Shown here: piece by piece, positions 37,501-51,800 of the stretch
Layout: every line of letters starts with the position of its first letter
How positions within the stretch are numbered: position 1 is the first letter of the stretch
Assembly (NCBI GenBank): GCA_948099385.1
Contig: CANUEZ040000071.1
Coordinates: 1,674,001-1,738,000, forward strand
Direction of reading: 5' to 3'
DNA length: 64,000 nucleotides
Source of the DNA: Fasciola hepatica
Taxonomy: Eukaryota; Platyhelminthes; Trematoda; Plagiorchiida; Fasciolidae
Translations under genes and position numbers: made by a program
Notes under the pieces: model-generated
What the model was told of the DNA's origin: nothing
Seen by the model: only the letters and a program-made list of their open reading frames with translations
The model's database searches: none

Positions 37501-40500
37501 TGTTTCATTGCACCCCTATTAGGAATGAGGCCAAACCGCTTTTCGTTAATAGCATAATAATCGGAAACAGTTTCGTCATTTCTATTTTTTCACTTCCAGT
37601 AATGAAATTCTCACAAACACATAGTCATGGGTGCTGACATGGAACAACCGAAATTCCTCTTCATTCGTCAATGCCCTTATTAGCACGTGGAAAACCATTG
37701 GGTAAGTTCACTTACTTCATTGCAAGGACTAAACCTGTTTGTTCTCGTAAAACAGGCTATGCTTTGCAAAAAATATTTTTAAATAATTCGTTCATCCGCA
37801 GTGTCCATTTTTTGCTTGAGATCTTCCACCTGAACTATTTATAGCTTGAAATTCACAAAGAGCATTTCATGCAATACAAACATAATTCGGCATGACTCTT
37901 TCGAATGAAGACTTCCACTCCATGAACTCTGGCTTCTAAAAAACGTGTCATCCTCGAATTTTGCCAATCTGACTCATTTACCTGTTTCCCAGTTCACTCA
38001 AGAACGTTTGCATTATGTACATGTGCTTGCGATATAGAGCCCAAAGGGAGGTTCTCATCATGACGGTGGTGTTCTACTGCGATCAGCTAGATCGTCCCTC
38101 CTAACTAGTCCACTTCTATAACATTTGATTTAACGAAAAGAATAAAAATCACCTATAGATTGGTACGTTTTAATTTTTTTTTCCAATCAATTTTTATCCG
38201 TCGAACGTTGCATAACTCACTTGGATGAAGGACTGATTGTCTCGTTCCTCCCAGAGTTCACCAGATGTTTCTATCTCACTCGCTATACCTTTCACGTCTG
38301 CCAGTAAAAGCGGTCCCGATCTTTGAATAGACAACCCATCTGCTGTTTGAGTAGATAGAAAAGGGTAAAAATTTGCTAAGCTTGTAAAAAAAATAAGAGT
38401 AATGTAGAATCTCACTTTGGTTTTTACAAGCTTTTCCAAAATGCTGACTGATTATAAGTACGCTCTGTTCGTGTCCATAATTGTGATATGATAATTTAAG
38501 TTCCGCATCTACAACGACACATCCTTTCAGCTGTATATCTACTACAAGGTCAGTGAAAATGAACCTAATATAATTCGAAATCCGATTCGTCATACGTCTC
38601 TCAAGCTCAGCCAACAATATCAATCATGGTTGTCGGTGAATTGGGAGCATGTTTTATAAGATGAAGTCAAACCAGTTACCTGTGACGGCTGAGTGGTTCA
38701 GAGTGTTTGGCTAGTATCTCGGAGGCCGGAGGTTAGAAACCCCACCGTCATGGGTTATCTTGATGTTGTTAGGCTCGCTACCACACATGATCTATTCGAA
38801 CTTCTTGGGGTTATTCAATCATAGTCTCAGGGGTTGGTTGCCTTTTATCTTCAATAAAGAAGTGGGCCTTTGTGGCAGCTGAGTATAAACCCCTCCAGCT
38901 GCACTTGTGAGAAAGTATGTAATACAAAAATACGGATATTTCGTAGCCTAATTCGTGGTACTCATATGCCGGAGAATAATCATATTGTGAGGCTGATGAA
39001 GTGTATTATCTAATTTACTATTGAATCTGTGGTCGAATGAAATCGTAAAGTTCATGGTTTGAAGACGTTGCTCTAGGCTATCGGACAAAACCGTGCTGGA
39101 AATATTATTACGAACAAATCACTCGACACGTAAGGTCGTCGTTGTTAGACAAGTATTAGCTGCTTCGATTTATGCTTCTCTCTTACGAGTACTTGCGAGT
39201 ATTCTGTGAGACTGAAAATACTTTGCTTGATTGATTGCCCTTTCGGACTCCGCACTTCAAGTCCATCACTCAGGTCACGCAGTCAACCTCATACTCAGGA
39301 GCATCAAACTGGAGTTTCACTCATGTTAAGCCTTACTAGTGATGCACATTTACCACCGCACTCGGGCTTCGAACTCGGGCCTTTTCACCCCAAAGGAGTG
39401 TGTGGTATCACTGCCCCCCCCGACTTCCCGCTCTCGTCAGCTTTGATCCGAATTACTGCCCAGATGTCGTCCAGTATGGCTGCCAGAATTACCCGACAGC
39501 TTCGGAGGGAGATATGGTCATCGTGCAGTTAACTTCAAGCGAACTACCTCCACCAAGTCAAGTCTTCTTCACAAGAAGTTCCAGCGTACCCATTTTTATG
39601 TTTAGATCTAGACGAGACTATCCTCACATGTGCGGAATTAGATCCATTATATTAAGCAAATACAAATCAATAGTTCTGAGTCTCTCTGTGTGTCTACCGA
39701 TCTGACATTTTACACTTGTTAGCTATAAAAAAGGCCTTGCACATATCATCGAATACATGATAACACCGAGCGAAGCGTTGATCAAAATTACGGTAATCGT
39801 TTTCCATGCCTTCTAGCTTGTTCACAATACCATTTTCGTAAATGAATGAGAACAGAGGCGACTAGCCCTCTTCTTTGAACTTCTTATTCCGCTTACAGAT
39901 GCTAACAGAATATATCAGTGTGAGAATTCTTTTCTGGCAATTGCTATGGTTTAGTTTGATTAAAAATTTGCTAAAATCAGATCGGTGGATTTGCCGTCAT
40001 ATTGTGCAGTCTTGGATTACCAATAAACGGCCGATGAGCCGATGTGCACTTGATTCCATACTCTACTGAAATACTGACTAGCAGACATGTTTGATTTTCC
40101 TCAATTGCATGGAATGAACGTGTCATCATAGTGTGAAACGCAACATTTGTGAAATAAACGGCTGAAGAAGATCTGAACAAGATGGTTCATCCGTATTGAT
40201 GGGTCACTGGAGGTGTGGTGGCCGTTCACCGTTCAATTCTGGATAATTGTCATCTCAAGTACAAAAGAGAAAGACTGATCAAACAACGTCTAGTCTTCTC
40301 GGTCACAAATTACTCTGCTATTCGCTTATGTGTTTGAGGTTGGCCAGTGGACAAAGAGAGCATTGAACCGTGTTTCCGAATAGATAAATGACAAATTAGG
40401 TCTATGATAGCCAACTGGATTTATCCTAGGTTATTTGGTGATACAGACTAATCAGTCGAGACCAGGTGGGACGGGGTACCGTGATCTTTGCAGTGAACAT

Positions 40501-42830
40501 GGATTCATATCGCCATCGGTGGTCATTAATTTGTCGTAGGCACCTTTACAGAATTCACACTCTTACTGAAAAATAAATCGAGAGGAGGCAAAGAAATAGT
40601 AGTGTCGTGGTAGACGAAGAATTTTGCCGCGTCCCATAACAAACGAAGTAATCTTGTAATTGTCAGTCCAGTTACAGTTACATTTATAATATTTATCTCA
40701 CCCACAATTGAACTGAAAGCTTTCCTTTCGGTCTAGTTACATCTGGAACGCTGAAGGCGGATATTCCTGTTTTGATAACATACCACACCAACAACGAACA
40801 GAAATGCATGTGATGCTCCGTCCAGAGAATACATTACGTTCGTGTTATTCGAATAAGCTCACCATCCATTGCCCGGTTGAGATTCCAAATATCCTTGAGG
40901 AATTTCCAAGTCACTCGTGAAATAATCCCAGGCCAAGCTCTCCCGAAGTTGTTTGACCAATATTTTGCTACGTTCACAAGCATCAATAGGACGAATAGAC
41001 GACATTCATTATGATCCACCGTAACATGCAATTTGCACCACATGTGATCATTTTTCCGTTTTTTTAAACGACTTGCATCAACTCAATCTTTTCACATGTT
41101 TCGCTGAAAAGTAATTGGAAAAATCATGAACTGTAAGTGAAATTCCAAACGGACTGATTAATACTTGGATACTAACCCACTCCTACCGAAGATAGAAGTT
41201 TCCGTTCAATAGGCCCGTTGCTCTAGGTGCTCTATACTTCTCGAATGCTGATTCGTTGCTCATTTCTCACGTCATCCTTTGCGTATGTACGCTGTAACAG
41301 CTATAACCGTGTGTTCTACTGATATTTACAGTTAAAGCTCTTGGTCCCACACGGGTCTCGCGTGGAATTTGGTCTCTTTCTTTCTATGTCGCTCAAAAAC
41401 AGCAAAGTTGCTCCCATGTGATCCCCAGATAACACGAGACTGTCCTGGAGACAAACATGACATAGCACTAACAAGAAAAACAAAACACAATGAAACATTC
41501 AAAATCTTTTACACCGAATCCGGATGTGACAAACTGTTCGGCACTGATGCACCAATAGACGATATCCTAACGAAATCTGGAGCTCCCAAGTGGTAATCTG
41601 AATTGTATTTAGTCTGGGTATATAAATGTGCTACAAGGTAAAAACAGGTATTCAGAACAGAAATGGAAAAAATTCCCACACCATGTTTTTGGCTTATAGG
41701 CCAAAGAGAGTCGAGCGTATATCGAACGAAGCACATCGATCGAAATGCGTATCGGTCTATTAAAACTTAGCTAACTCTGTTGCGTTGCTGTGCTCTGGTT
41801 TCCGTTGCTACCTCATAGAGTAGTCTGAATACCATCACAAACAGTAGATGACGGAGCAGCAATGAAACAATGAAGAAGGAAAAGATCAGGCGGATCTCAT
41901 TTGTTCCGTTCTCTTGCGGTTTTCCATGTTGTAAGGCGAATTTTCCTTTGTCGCTATGATTCTGGCTGCTCGTGTAATTGGCTAGCTAGACCGAACGAAC
42001 AGTTACGTGTGCGAATCACGTAGATGACAAACAAATTCCACTTTAGATACGAAGCTGACCACGGAACCTCGAACAGTCTTACTTATTTTTCTGTTTTAAT
42101 GTAAGCAGTTAGAACCAGCGGTTTCTCATCGAAATCGTCTTCTCTTCAAACACATTTAAGGGAGAGCAGAGTGTAAAATTCAAGCGTAGTTAATCCATAG
42201 TCCTTAGCTGAATGCTGGGTAACCAGCAGGTTACCGAAAGAACCACTCCGTGATATGAGCCATTTTACTAAGAATGTTTTTAGAATAACGCAAATCTCAG
42301 GGTGATGAAGCTCACAACCAAGGAAAACTCTAAAATCTATGAAAAAACAGCAAATCAAACAACTGTTGAACTCCAAGATGACATTTATGATGGATTCTCC
42401 AAAAAACCTATTTTAGAGAGGTTGGTTTGTCTAGTATTAGCTACCTAAAGATGTGTGGATCGGTCACCTACTTTATTTTATAGGCACTTCAAGCAATTGT
42501 TTGTAGCTGACCAGTGATCAGTTTCATCAATTCGATCACGGTTTGGTAACAAAAGTTACCATTTGGGTCTTGCATTATGAATACTGGGAAAGATAGCCCC
42601 ACGTAGAACTGGCATATTTGAAACGTTTTAAAAGGATTAGAATTATTTCAATTTGCAGTATTCTCTGAACTAAATCCGCGTAAGTACTTGAGAATTGTAG
42701 GGTAATTGTCAATATTTCTGTTCATTTTCCTGCACTGTTTATCAAATGTCTCCTGGATAACCACGAAACTAGAGGGGCTTTTATTATTAACGAAATATGT
42801 GATAGCCACAGCGAGAAATTAGACAATGTG

Positions 42831-42875
<45 letters not shown>

Positions 42876-45800
42876 AAAGCGCACTACGATCTATGCCCCA
42901 CAATCTTACATTGAATTGTCATGTTGCGTGAGGTACAAAACTTTATTAGACAAATTACTGTGACTTGACGGTTCACAAGGCGCGTCCTCACCAATCGGTG
43001 ATCTACAATGTTTCCTAATCCCTCGTCAGTACTCATTACCAAACAATGGGATTTCTCACTAATAAGTGTGTCTGAATTCCAGCCCATTTGTCTTAGCCTG
43101 AACTCAGTCTCCTATTGTCATTGTTATTATTATTGTCTTCGGAATCCAACAAGGCTTGGAAATCGTTGGTATTACGATTCATTTAAATCGTCCAAGCTTT
43201 CACTCGGGTGTAAAAGATCATCAATGTGTTCTGCAGCAAACGTCATCTTCTGGTTAATCTTCAAGTGAAAAAAATCATTCTAACGATATAACTATGCTCA
43301 TATATAACATGTTAAAAGTCTTTTAGTTAATTAAGAGCATTAAGTCTTGGTGATAATGATAACGTCAATCAGAGTTTGCTATTGCCAAACTACTTCCTTT
43401 TGTTCTTCCAGAATCAGCCATTACCCGTGAGTAACCACTGATTTGCGTAGATCAGTGGTCAAAAATCGAAGTTAAAACAGAAACTGCTAAAGTAATATGC
43501 TACGCTATGTGGTTTGTGATGCAAAGGAAGCACATGGAGGAATGTAATAACTGGCGTGCCTTTCGTTGTTGCAAGCATCACGTTTAATTTTCCTTCAAGA
43601 ATAGGCTTGACGTTGTGGTAGTATCGCGTCTCCGTGGTTGACACAGAACAGTGGTTTGCAGTCCGCAGAGGTACAAACGCATATCAGCGTACTATGACCG
43701 CGCATACCGAATGGCATTTTTACAGCAAGTTACTCAATCAAGACAGATGAAAACAAATTTGTACATGATTGCTTATCTAAACGTTTTCATACAGATGAAA
43801 ATAGACAAGGTACTGTTTGGAAATTCATTCACTATAGTCTGAACCGCATCCACGTCATTCAGCTTTCAGACAGAATAAATTCCCCTGTAAAGCAATATGC
43901 AAGATTTAAGTATTGAAACTATCCTTGAATTGTTATGCTCATTTTTAAGTTTTCAACAGACAGTTGATTACCACTTGACATACAGCGTGAAAAATAGTTC
44001 AGCTGCATGTTTTGTAAACTCATTTGAGAGTTCAGGTTATGTACACACATTGAAGAGATAATGAGACAACAATATTACCTTGAAGCAAAACTCTCACGAA
44101 TATTGTCGATCAAATGGGTCATTTCGCGATCATCTACTTTAAACGATCACGCAGCTAAGCTGTGCACCTTTCTTGTAACTACAAACATTCGTTCGAGAGG
44201 CAAGCTGCTAGTTATGGGACTCGATCGCTGTGAGAATAGAGTTGTGAGCCTTCATAAGGCAGAGACAAATGAAAGCTGAAAGGTGTATTGTTTGTAGTAA
44301 AAACATCATTGAAAGACATTCAACTTCGCTTCGTGGCGATGGTAAAGCGGAAATTGTTTACTCCTTAATATGTAGTACGCTTAGGGCTCGATGGATTCAA
44401 CCGGCTGAGAGATAAACCACGGTCCCTGCTCCTAGGGAATGGAGCGATCACCAGTACCAGTCATCACATACGTACATATATAAATCGAATATACCACCGG
44501 TTACCTCTTTAGACCATCAATCATTTGAACACCATCGCCTTGTACGATATGTCGGACGAATAAGTCAATTATTGTCAATTTATGACAACGCTTTTGGCTT
44601 ATATCTTGGCGTAACTTCCAATTGGTTTTACTAATTTCAGTAGGGTACCTAGAAAATATACTAGGCAAGTTTTGAAATTCACTCCCTATAATGACTGGCT
44701 AGAATTTTTAATTTATAAATTAATCAGACTATCGGTGAATATTTGTTCTATGTTCATGCATTCGTTTTGACGCCGTTCACACGGAGTGACGTATTCACAA
44801 GCTCGTGTGTGAACGAATGCAGACCGGAATCTGACTGGTGCCAGTGAATCATTCAGAACGCAATGAACTTGCTCTCTCCCCGAAACAAGCTAGCCAGTCG
44901 TGTAGACTGGACAGTCCGCCAGGTAGAGAATGTACAGTCAGTGATTGGTGTAAAACAGGTATAACATAACAACCACAATGGAACTGTTTCTCGCAGAGCT
45001 TTGTTATCTAACCGAACATAACTGTTGCATCGGCTAAATAATCTTTTTCTCGCTTCATAATGTGAGAAAATCCCAAATTTTACTGGATTCATTCAAAATA
45101 ATTCAGAACTATTTGCAAATAAGCCCCAATCAGTTTGAGATCCAAGCTTACAGCCTCTTCTCCGGAACCTCAAAAACTGGGATGAATGGACAGCGAGATT
45201 ACTTGTAGTTCTATGATGCATTGTGCATTGTTCAAACTGGTACATCATCTTCGTGCAAGCAAGTTACTCTTGGTATTCTTGAGATTTATGTAGGCAACAA
45301 ATTCAGCACTGGTCCGTCTATCCTATGCATGTGATATCGCAATCACAAGTCCACTGAGTCAGATGCGTGAACCGCAAATTCACTATGGAACAATTACATA
45401 ATAGTAATAATACTCACTCTGTTTCAAACGTTAATGCGCTAGAATGGCATACATCTACCAGGCACGATTTTATTCTTGGCAATTCGTGAAAACAACTTTG
45501 CAGTAAATCTCTGACCATTGATACTGAAAGCAACAGCAGTTCAAAATGTCTGTTTTGTAGTGTATCGGATTTGATTGTAATATCATGTTATTCAAAATGG
45601 TTTATTTTATTACTCTCGAGTTGATGGTTTTCACTGGTTCATAAGAACTAAGTTTGGCAATTGGCTCGTCAGCCAAGGGACACTAGTGCTGGCAGTAATG
45701 ACATATCCCGTGGCTGGTGACAAAACGCTTATAAACTCAGTGCCAAGCAAAGCTTTCGAAATCTCTGCAAAACATTCTAGCAATTTGTTATTGGACACTC

Positions 45801-48800
45801 TTTTTTGAAAATAAAATAATGATCCAGCAAGTAGAAAAGAATCATTCTCTGTTGCTGAAAACATCTGGTTATTTGGTAAAACCAGCTGCCTCATGATAGA
45901 AGCCTGAAACGAAATAACGATAACGGAATGTGTTCAAAATTCAGTAAACATATCTTGATGTTTAGAGTGGCAAATTTTACTCAGAAATATTTTGACAATA
46001 TGGTAATGCAGATTCAATGACAAGTAAGTTATGATTTCGGTGTATATCCTGGTGATTAGCAAAGTATCCCGATAAAAGAACTACTCTTTCTCGTCACCTT
46101 TGTTTCGGTATGTCTCACATGTCTGACAGCCAAAATAACTGTCTTATGAAAGATCATTCCATGTTGAAACACTATGAAAGCCTCGTGCAAATATTTCAGC
46201 TGGATTGACATGAGAAGTGCACTGTGGTGAAATCCTGTCTGGGAATTGGACTCAGGTGCCCTGTATGATGATTGTGATTATTTGTGATTAGCTTCATGGT
46301 TGTTGAAAGGAACACGTATTGGGCTGGTACGTACAGAACAAAGGTGAATGGAAGCAAGAAGCCAGTTTGTGTGAATGATGGTAAAACCTGATCTCTCATT
46401 GGTGGAATAGCTGTTGTTGAACCTGAAGTAACGGCTTATCATTTTGAAAATTGAAACAGGAATTCGAAGGACCGTGGAAAAATGTGAGCTTGTTATCATT
46501 TTTTAGAATGGTTTTCTCTTCCTTGTGTGGGACTTTGTCCTTGGGTGACATTAAAAAATTAAAATTGCACTTCGAAGTGTCCGAATTCGGATTGTCATTT
46601 CATTGTTACAATAAAAAAGAGCAAAATACAGATCACAGAAACTGGTTTTCCTACAGACCGAGACATCTTATTTTAGTAGTGACCAAATTGCCAACTTCTG
46701 TGTTGGGAAGCCATTCTCTAATTTGGTTCATGATGATATTCTGAGCGTCCAGTTACTTCACTGAGATGCTTGACTAATAAATCACTGAGAACTGGCAGTC
46801 CCATAAGCCAAAATGAATGCATCAATCTTCGTGAGGCACCATTTCAGTGAAGTCTGACAACTCATTTGACAGGCAGACCTGTGTTGAATACATTCCCACC
46901 ATGTCGATTTCGAATAATCATCCAGTTACCACTTTTTCCAGGAAAGCTTTAGACGGATTAGCAAGATGATTTATTTTGAGAGGTATTGAAAACAAATTGA
47001 GTCGATAGCATAAATTCATTCAAGAAAAAAATGCGTTATCATGCAAGTGCAAGGCTAGTGATGTATTGTCCTGAACCAGTCGGCCATCAACCAGAAACTC
47101 GTTAAAATAGAGCCTGCTGACATTCCGAGTCGTCTGATTTGCCCACTGGCATCTGCTGAGCCACGAATATGAACACCTAACTAACTGTGGAACTTTACGG
47201 CAGCATTGCAAATATGTATCCTAGAGTTCGTTGGACATGATTAGAGATATGCTACACACGTTTTTCAATAAGAGCATTATACATCATTTTTCGCATCTTT
47301 TCGTAATCAGTAAAAATTATTCGAAAATGCCGCTTGTCTGGCTATCTGAGACTTCCCCGTGATTGTTCAGAAGACCGGCTCACCAACCATCCGTACGTAT
47401 TTCGCGTAGGTTGTCACACCGTGAACTCGTCATTTGTGCATCGCACCACAAAGTGTGTCGACCATTGTGCTCATGGATTCATCTTTGTCGTGACCAGAGC
47501 AAAGATGCCCAATAACTATCACGTAACCGAACCAGGTGATCCAGGGGCGATCAGTAACAATACTGGTAGACAGAAGCAGGTCTCTCATGTTTGCTGTGCG
47601 TTTCTGAAGTTGGCGGGTTGGACGAAACAAGTGAAATCCCTGTGATGTCGAAAAACAACTTCGAGGGTTACAACGGGAAAAGAGTAATGAAATGCGATAA
47701 TAATGGAGCAAAATGTAACCGAATTTCGACCAGTTTGTATTGTTAGTGATAGGTGATAAAACGTTATCGTAGCGTACAAGTTATAGACTAAATTTTGGCC
47801 CCGTTTTTGAGAGACAACTAGGCAACACTTCGAATGTCAAGATGTTTAGACTCACAGGCGTCGGAAGAAGGGGCGTGCTAAACGTGATTTGCTTTTTTCA
47901 ACAGCATGCATCCATAAACGCAGACCGAAAGCCTTGCTTCTGTGCACTAGTCTTGTTATTGACCTAATACCACTTATTAGTGTTATCACACAATGAAGAT
48001 ATATCGTTCAAAACTTGGAAAAGACAGAAAATATCCTTGGTCTTAGTACGCCTTACTCTATCGAATATATTCAGTAAAGTACCATAAACTCAACAAACTC
48101 TGGTTGACCACCAGAAATTACTCCCTTTAAACCAGGCCGATGGTCATGATCGTGCATCATCATCTCGGCGTGCAAACAAAACTCGGTCTACTGAGGGCAT
48201 CAAACTAAACACATCCGTTTGACCTACCGCCAACTTCGTGCGCAAATTCCTACTGGCTAATAATTATTCATTCCAACTTCTTGGGTAATTGAATTTGAAC
48301 TTGATGTCATGATAACTAATCTAACAAGTAGGTATCTATTATACAAATACTAAATGGTTTATTGGCTAATTTTTCGTTTTGAGATAACAAGGAGCACCCA
48401 CGATGTGAAATATGCCATCCTAATATACAGCCTGGAATTGGTCATTGTTCATTCCGTGTTGGAATTCTCTCCCCCCTTGTTGCGACCGACAAAAACCACA
48501 ACAATTTGGTTTGTAATGCTTTTCATAGTCGTTCGCGAGCACTACATGTTAACTGTTCCCAATAACAGCATCTTACATCCTTACTGTATCCATTTTATTT
48601 CTGAGTTGTCTGATGTGCACGGAGCTTACATGAAAAATGAGACTCATTCATTGACTGTATCAGAAAGCTTCCGTACCTGCACTCTTCAACTTGTATTCGA
48701 AAATGAATCTGACGAGTTATGAATCGGCATTCGTGACATTCCTGAATCATCCTTTGACTATGTCTTCCGTAACAGTGAAGGATATTGCCTCCAAAGGTAA

Positions 48801-51800
48801 GTTACCATCGACCAGTTGCTGAATAACTCCTAAATGAAAAGACTGTCAAATAGGGGGTTTTTCCGATCGACATATAACACACAACCCCATTAGTTCGTTC
48901 CATCTACCCATCAACGCGGACTAGTCACGTTGCCTTCAGGATCATTCGGTGATGAATCGTGACGTTTGCACTTAGATACGACGAGGGCATTTAGTGCCCA
49001 GTCTAATAAAAAAATGATATCTGAACTTCGGAGAACAACTCTGAAAGTAGCAAAAGAGTATACACTAAGAAGACTACCTGTGAATACCACACCAGCAAAA
49101 TTTTGAATATGCATCGATTTTTGAAAAATAAATGACCGTAGAACATTTATTTCAACTTTTCGACTCCAGTAATATTGGCTAGTCAAAATAATAGACAAAA
49201 TTTTCTTTATTGGGTAGTCTCATCCTTCTAAATGAGAGAATATGATAGGCTGAATTACGGAAAAATGATGGAGTGACATTTAATTACCAATTGTTGCTGA
49301 TCATGTCTTCCAAGTTTTGTCCCAAATTCAGGAACGTACCACTTCACGTAACCAACCGTTACCATGAAACTTGTTATCTGGATGATGTATTACTCACTTT
49401 TCACTCGGGATTGCTATAAAACGTTTTAACTCTTAGTGCGGAACCTTTTAGCAAACAAAGTTGAACCATATCTCGATAATGTCAGTATTTTCAGCACCGT
49501 ATGCGTTTTGAACAAACTTTTTTCAGATCCGTTTGTCGAGGTCCAGTCGTGACAAGTCAAAGGATTAGGGATTGGCTTCGCACTGGTGCAGATTTTAGCT
49601 AAAATCCATATGGGAGATTCATAAGCTATTGATGGTAACTGCAAGGGTAAATTCGAAGGCGTCGGAGAAATAGGCAACCGAAGAGTTGGTCAAAAAATAT
49701 GGAGCTGTACAATCCCTCGAGGAAAATGACGGAATAATTTGCTACATGATTAGTCTTTGGCATGAATCTTATCTAATCGAGAGAATATCACCTCCTGGTA
49801 TCCGAAGAACATACTCGTGGCCAGTTTAACTCTATTCATACAAGAATTGAGTAGATGAGGAAGGTTCGAGTCTTCGAAAACAATCATGGGTTGGGTGTAC
49901 ATTTTGAGAAATGGTATTTGAGTTGCTCTCATTTATTCCCAGTTTTCGGTTATGTCGCGCATCAAGCTGAAATCCTCATCAAACCACTAACTCGACTGGT
50001 GCACCACTAATTTTCATTACAGAAGTGTGAGGACGTAAGTAGACTCCATGGTCAAACGTTCCTCTCAACCACCCTTGCAAAAGGATGTCTCAGATTCGTT
50101 TTCATCTGTCAGCACTTTTCACAGACATTATGGTATTACACTGATCGCATGTACGTGGAACCAACCCTTTTTATTGATTGGCTTGGGATTCGGAATGTCC
50201 AATAATGTCGATGAAACACCATGTTCGCAAATTAGCAAACGAATTTGTCGAATCAGGTGATCAGGTACGCTTTACCGACAAATACGTTTACCTGAACATA
50301 ACATAAATTTGCATTGTATCAGTCAATAATATTCTTTTACCGATAATAAGCTTATTCAGAACTATGCTGTAGTCAATGCTGCTATGAGTATCTTCAGTAT
50401 GACCATCTCCACAGAGTTGCACGATTGTACAAACTTGAATCCTCCTTTACCTTGATTCTTTATCAAATACCAGATATGTCGTGACGGAGGCAATATTTAT
50501 CGGAGACAATGAAACCTGAAATAACTTGGAAAACTGTCTATCAGGAAATGTGAACTTCACTTATCCCGGATAAAATTTGCGGTCAATTTGTTTCGTGTTC
50601 TAGTACTAATTGAGGTTGACCAAGAACGGCTAACCAAACACGGTAAATGGTGAAATTAGGTTGATATGAATGGCAGCACAAAACCTGTATCCCTTCAGAG
50701 TAAACGCTCCGCATGTGTATGATTATGATTTGTGCCCTGGTTCGATTTGTATTCCCCGCGATTTGCCTCAGTGAAGTCTGATTTCTCTGGCCAAACCCCT
50801 TATTAGAATGCCCAAAAATACAGTTTCGGAGACCTCAAATGAAGTTAGTGTCGATGAAAAAGGTCTCCAGTGTATAAATTAAAACGGTACTTTGGTGCAA
50901 CATTTTCATGGACATCTGAATGATAGACCGAAATGAAAATCACCGAGAAAAGCAAACGTGTGTTGTATTCAAATATTTCCAGCAATATGTCACGGATAAG
51001 GATGCTTTGGTAAAGTCACGAGTTTTTTAACTCAGCGGAGAATACATTTCGTGACAAATGTGTATATTTCACGCGGGTGTGATGAGTTGAGACGCGATTG
51101 GCAACTCGACAAAGCACTAGGAATTGCCTTATTTTTGTCACCCATTCAATAGTCGTCGAAGGACAAACTCTAAAATTTATTCAAGGTTTGATTTTGGTAC
51201 TTGGTTTTTCAACTGTATTTTGACTTAATAGGGGATATGTGAGAACTACTTAAGAAATTACCGTGAATCAGAACATACGCTCCGTTCTGAACCTCGTGAT
51301 ATCAGGGAACACAGACGGGATTCACAGTGTTCGACCGAGGGAGATCAGTTGCCGTCGTCTAATTAATACAAGGCAGTGCTGCGGCCTCACGTGACTTGCC
51401 AAGGGATCACTGATGACCAGAATATATTACTGATTCGATCCCAGCAACTTCAGCAGTTGCTTCCCGATACTCGATCCCATGGTTTGGTTAGAATACACTG
51501 CAGGAATTACAATAAATACAATACGAAGGAACATGTTGCACAAGCGCAATCCGCTGAGCGTTTGCTTACATTTATCCTATGACGACGATGTTGGGTCAAC
51601 TCAAGTTAGTGAAACAATACGGTCCATTTTTGCTGCCAGGCATGTCCCAAATCAGTACGTTGTTTTTAAGCACGTATTGAACCATCGACTGTAGAATGAC
51701 CTTTCACGCTATAACCATCATCTCACTGGCAATAGAGCTGTTCAAAAATTTACTGATTGTCTTAACCTTGCGGTTTTCAAGCAGACACCCTCGAAGCTAC

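Larger units (their letters stand above)
43427..48775. other. MEG intron
   Basis: Holds a weak 12-nt exon candidate (46012) and the palindrome at 44757. The plus-strand frame 48354-48722 (122 residues) is within chance length and resembles nothing known to me. Confidence 0.4.

Noticed and set aside
41316..41498. Minus-strand frame with signal-like N-terminus
   Set aside because: 60 residues, no promoter, no donor at a sensible place; hydrophobic starts are frequent in T-rich DNA.
48354..48722. 122-residue plus-strand frame
   Set aside because: A few frames of about 120 codons are expected by chance in six frames of 64 kb at this composition; no recognised domain.
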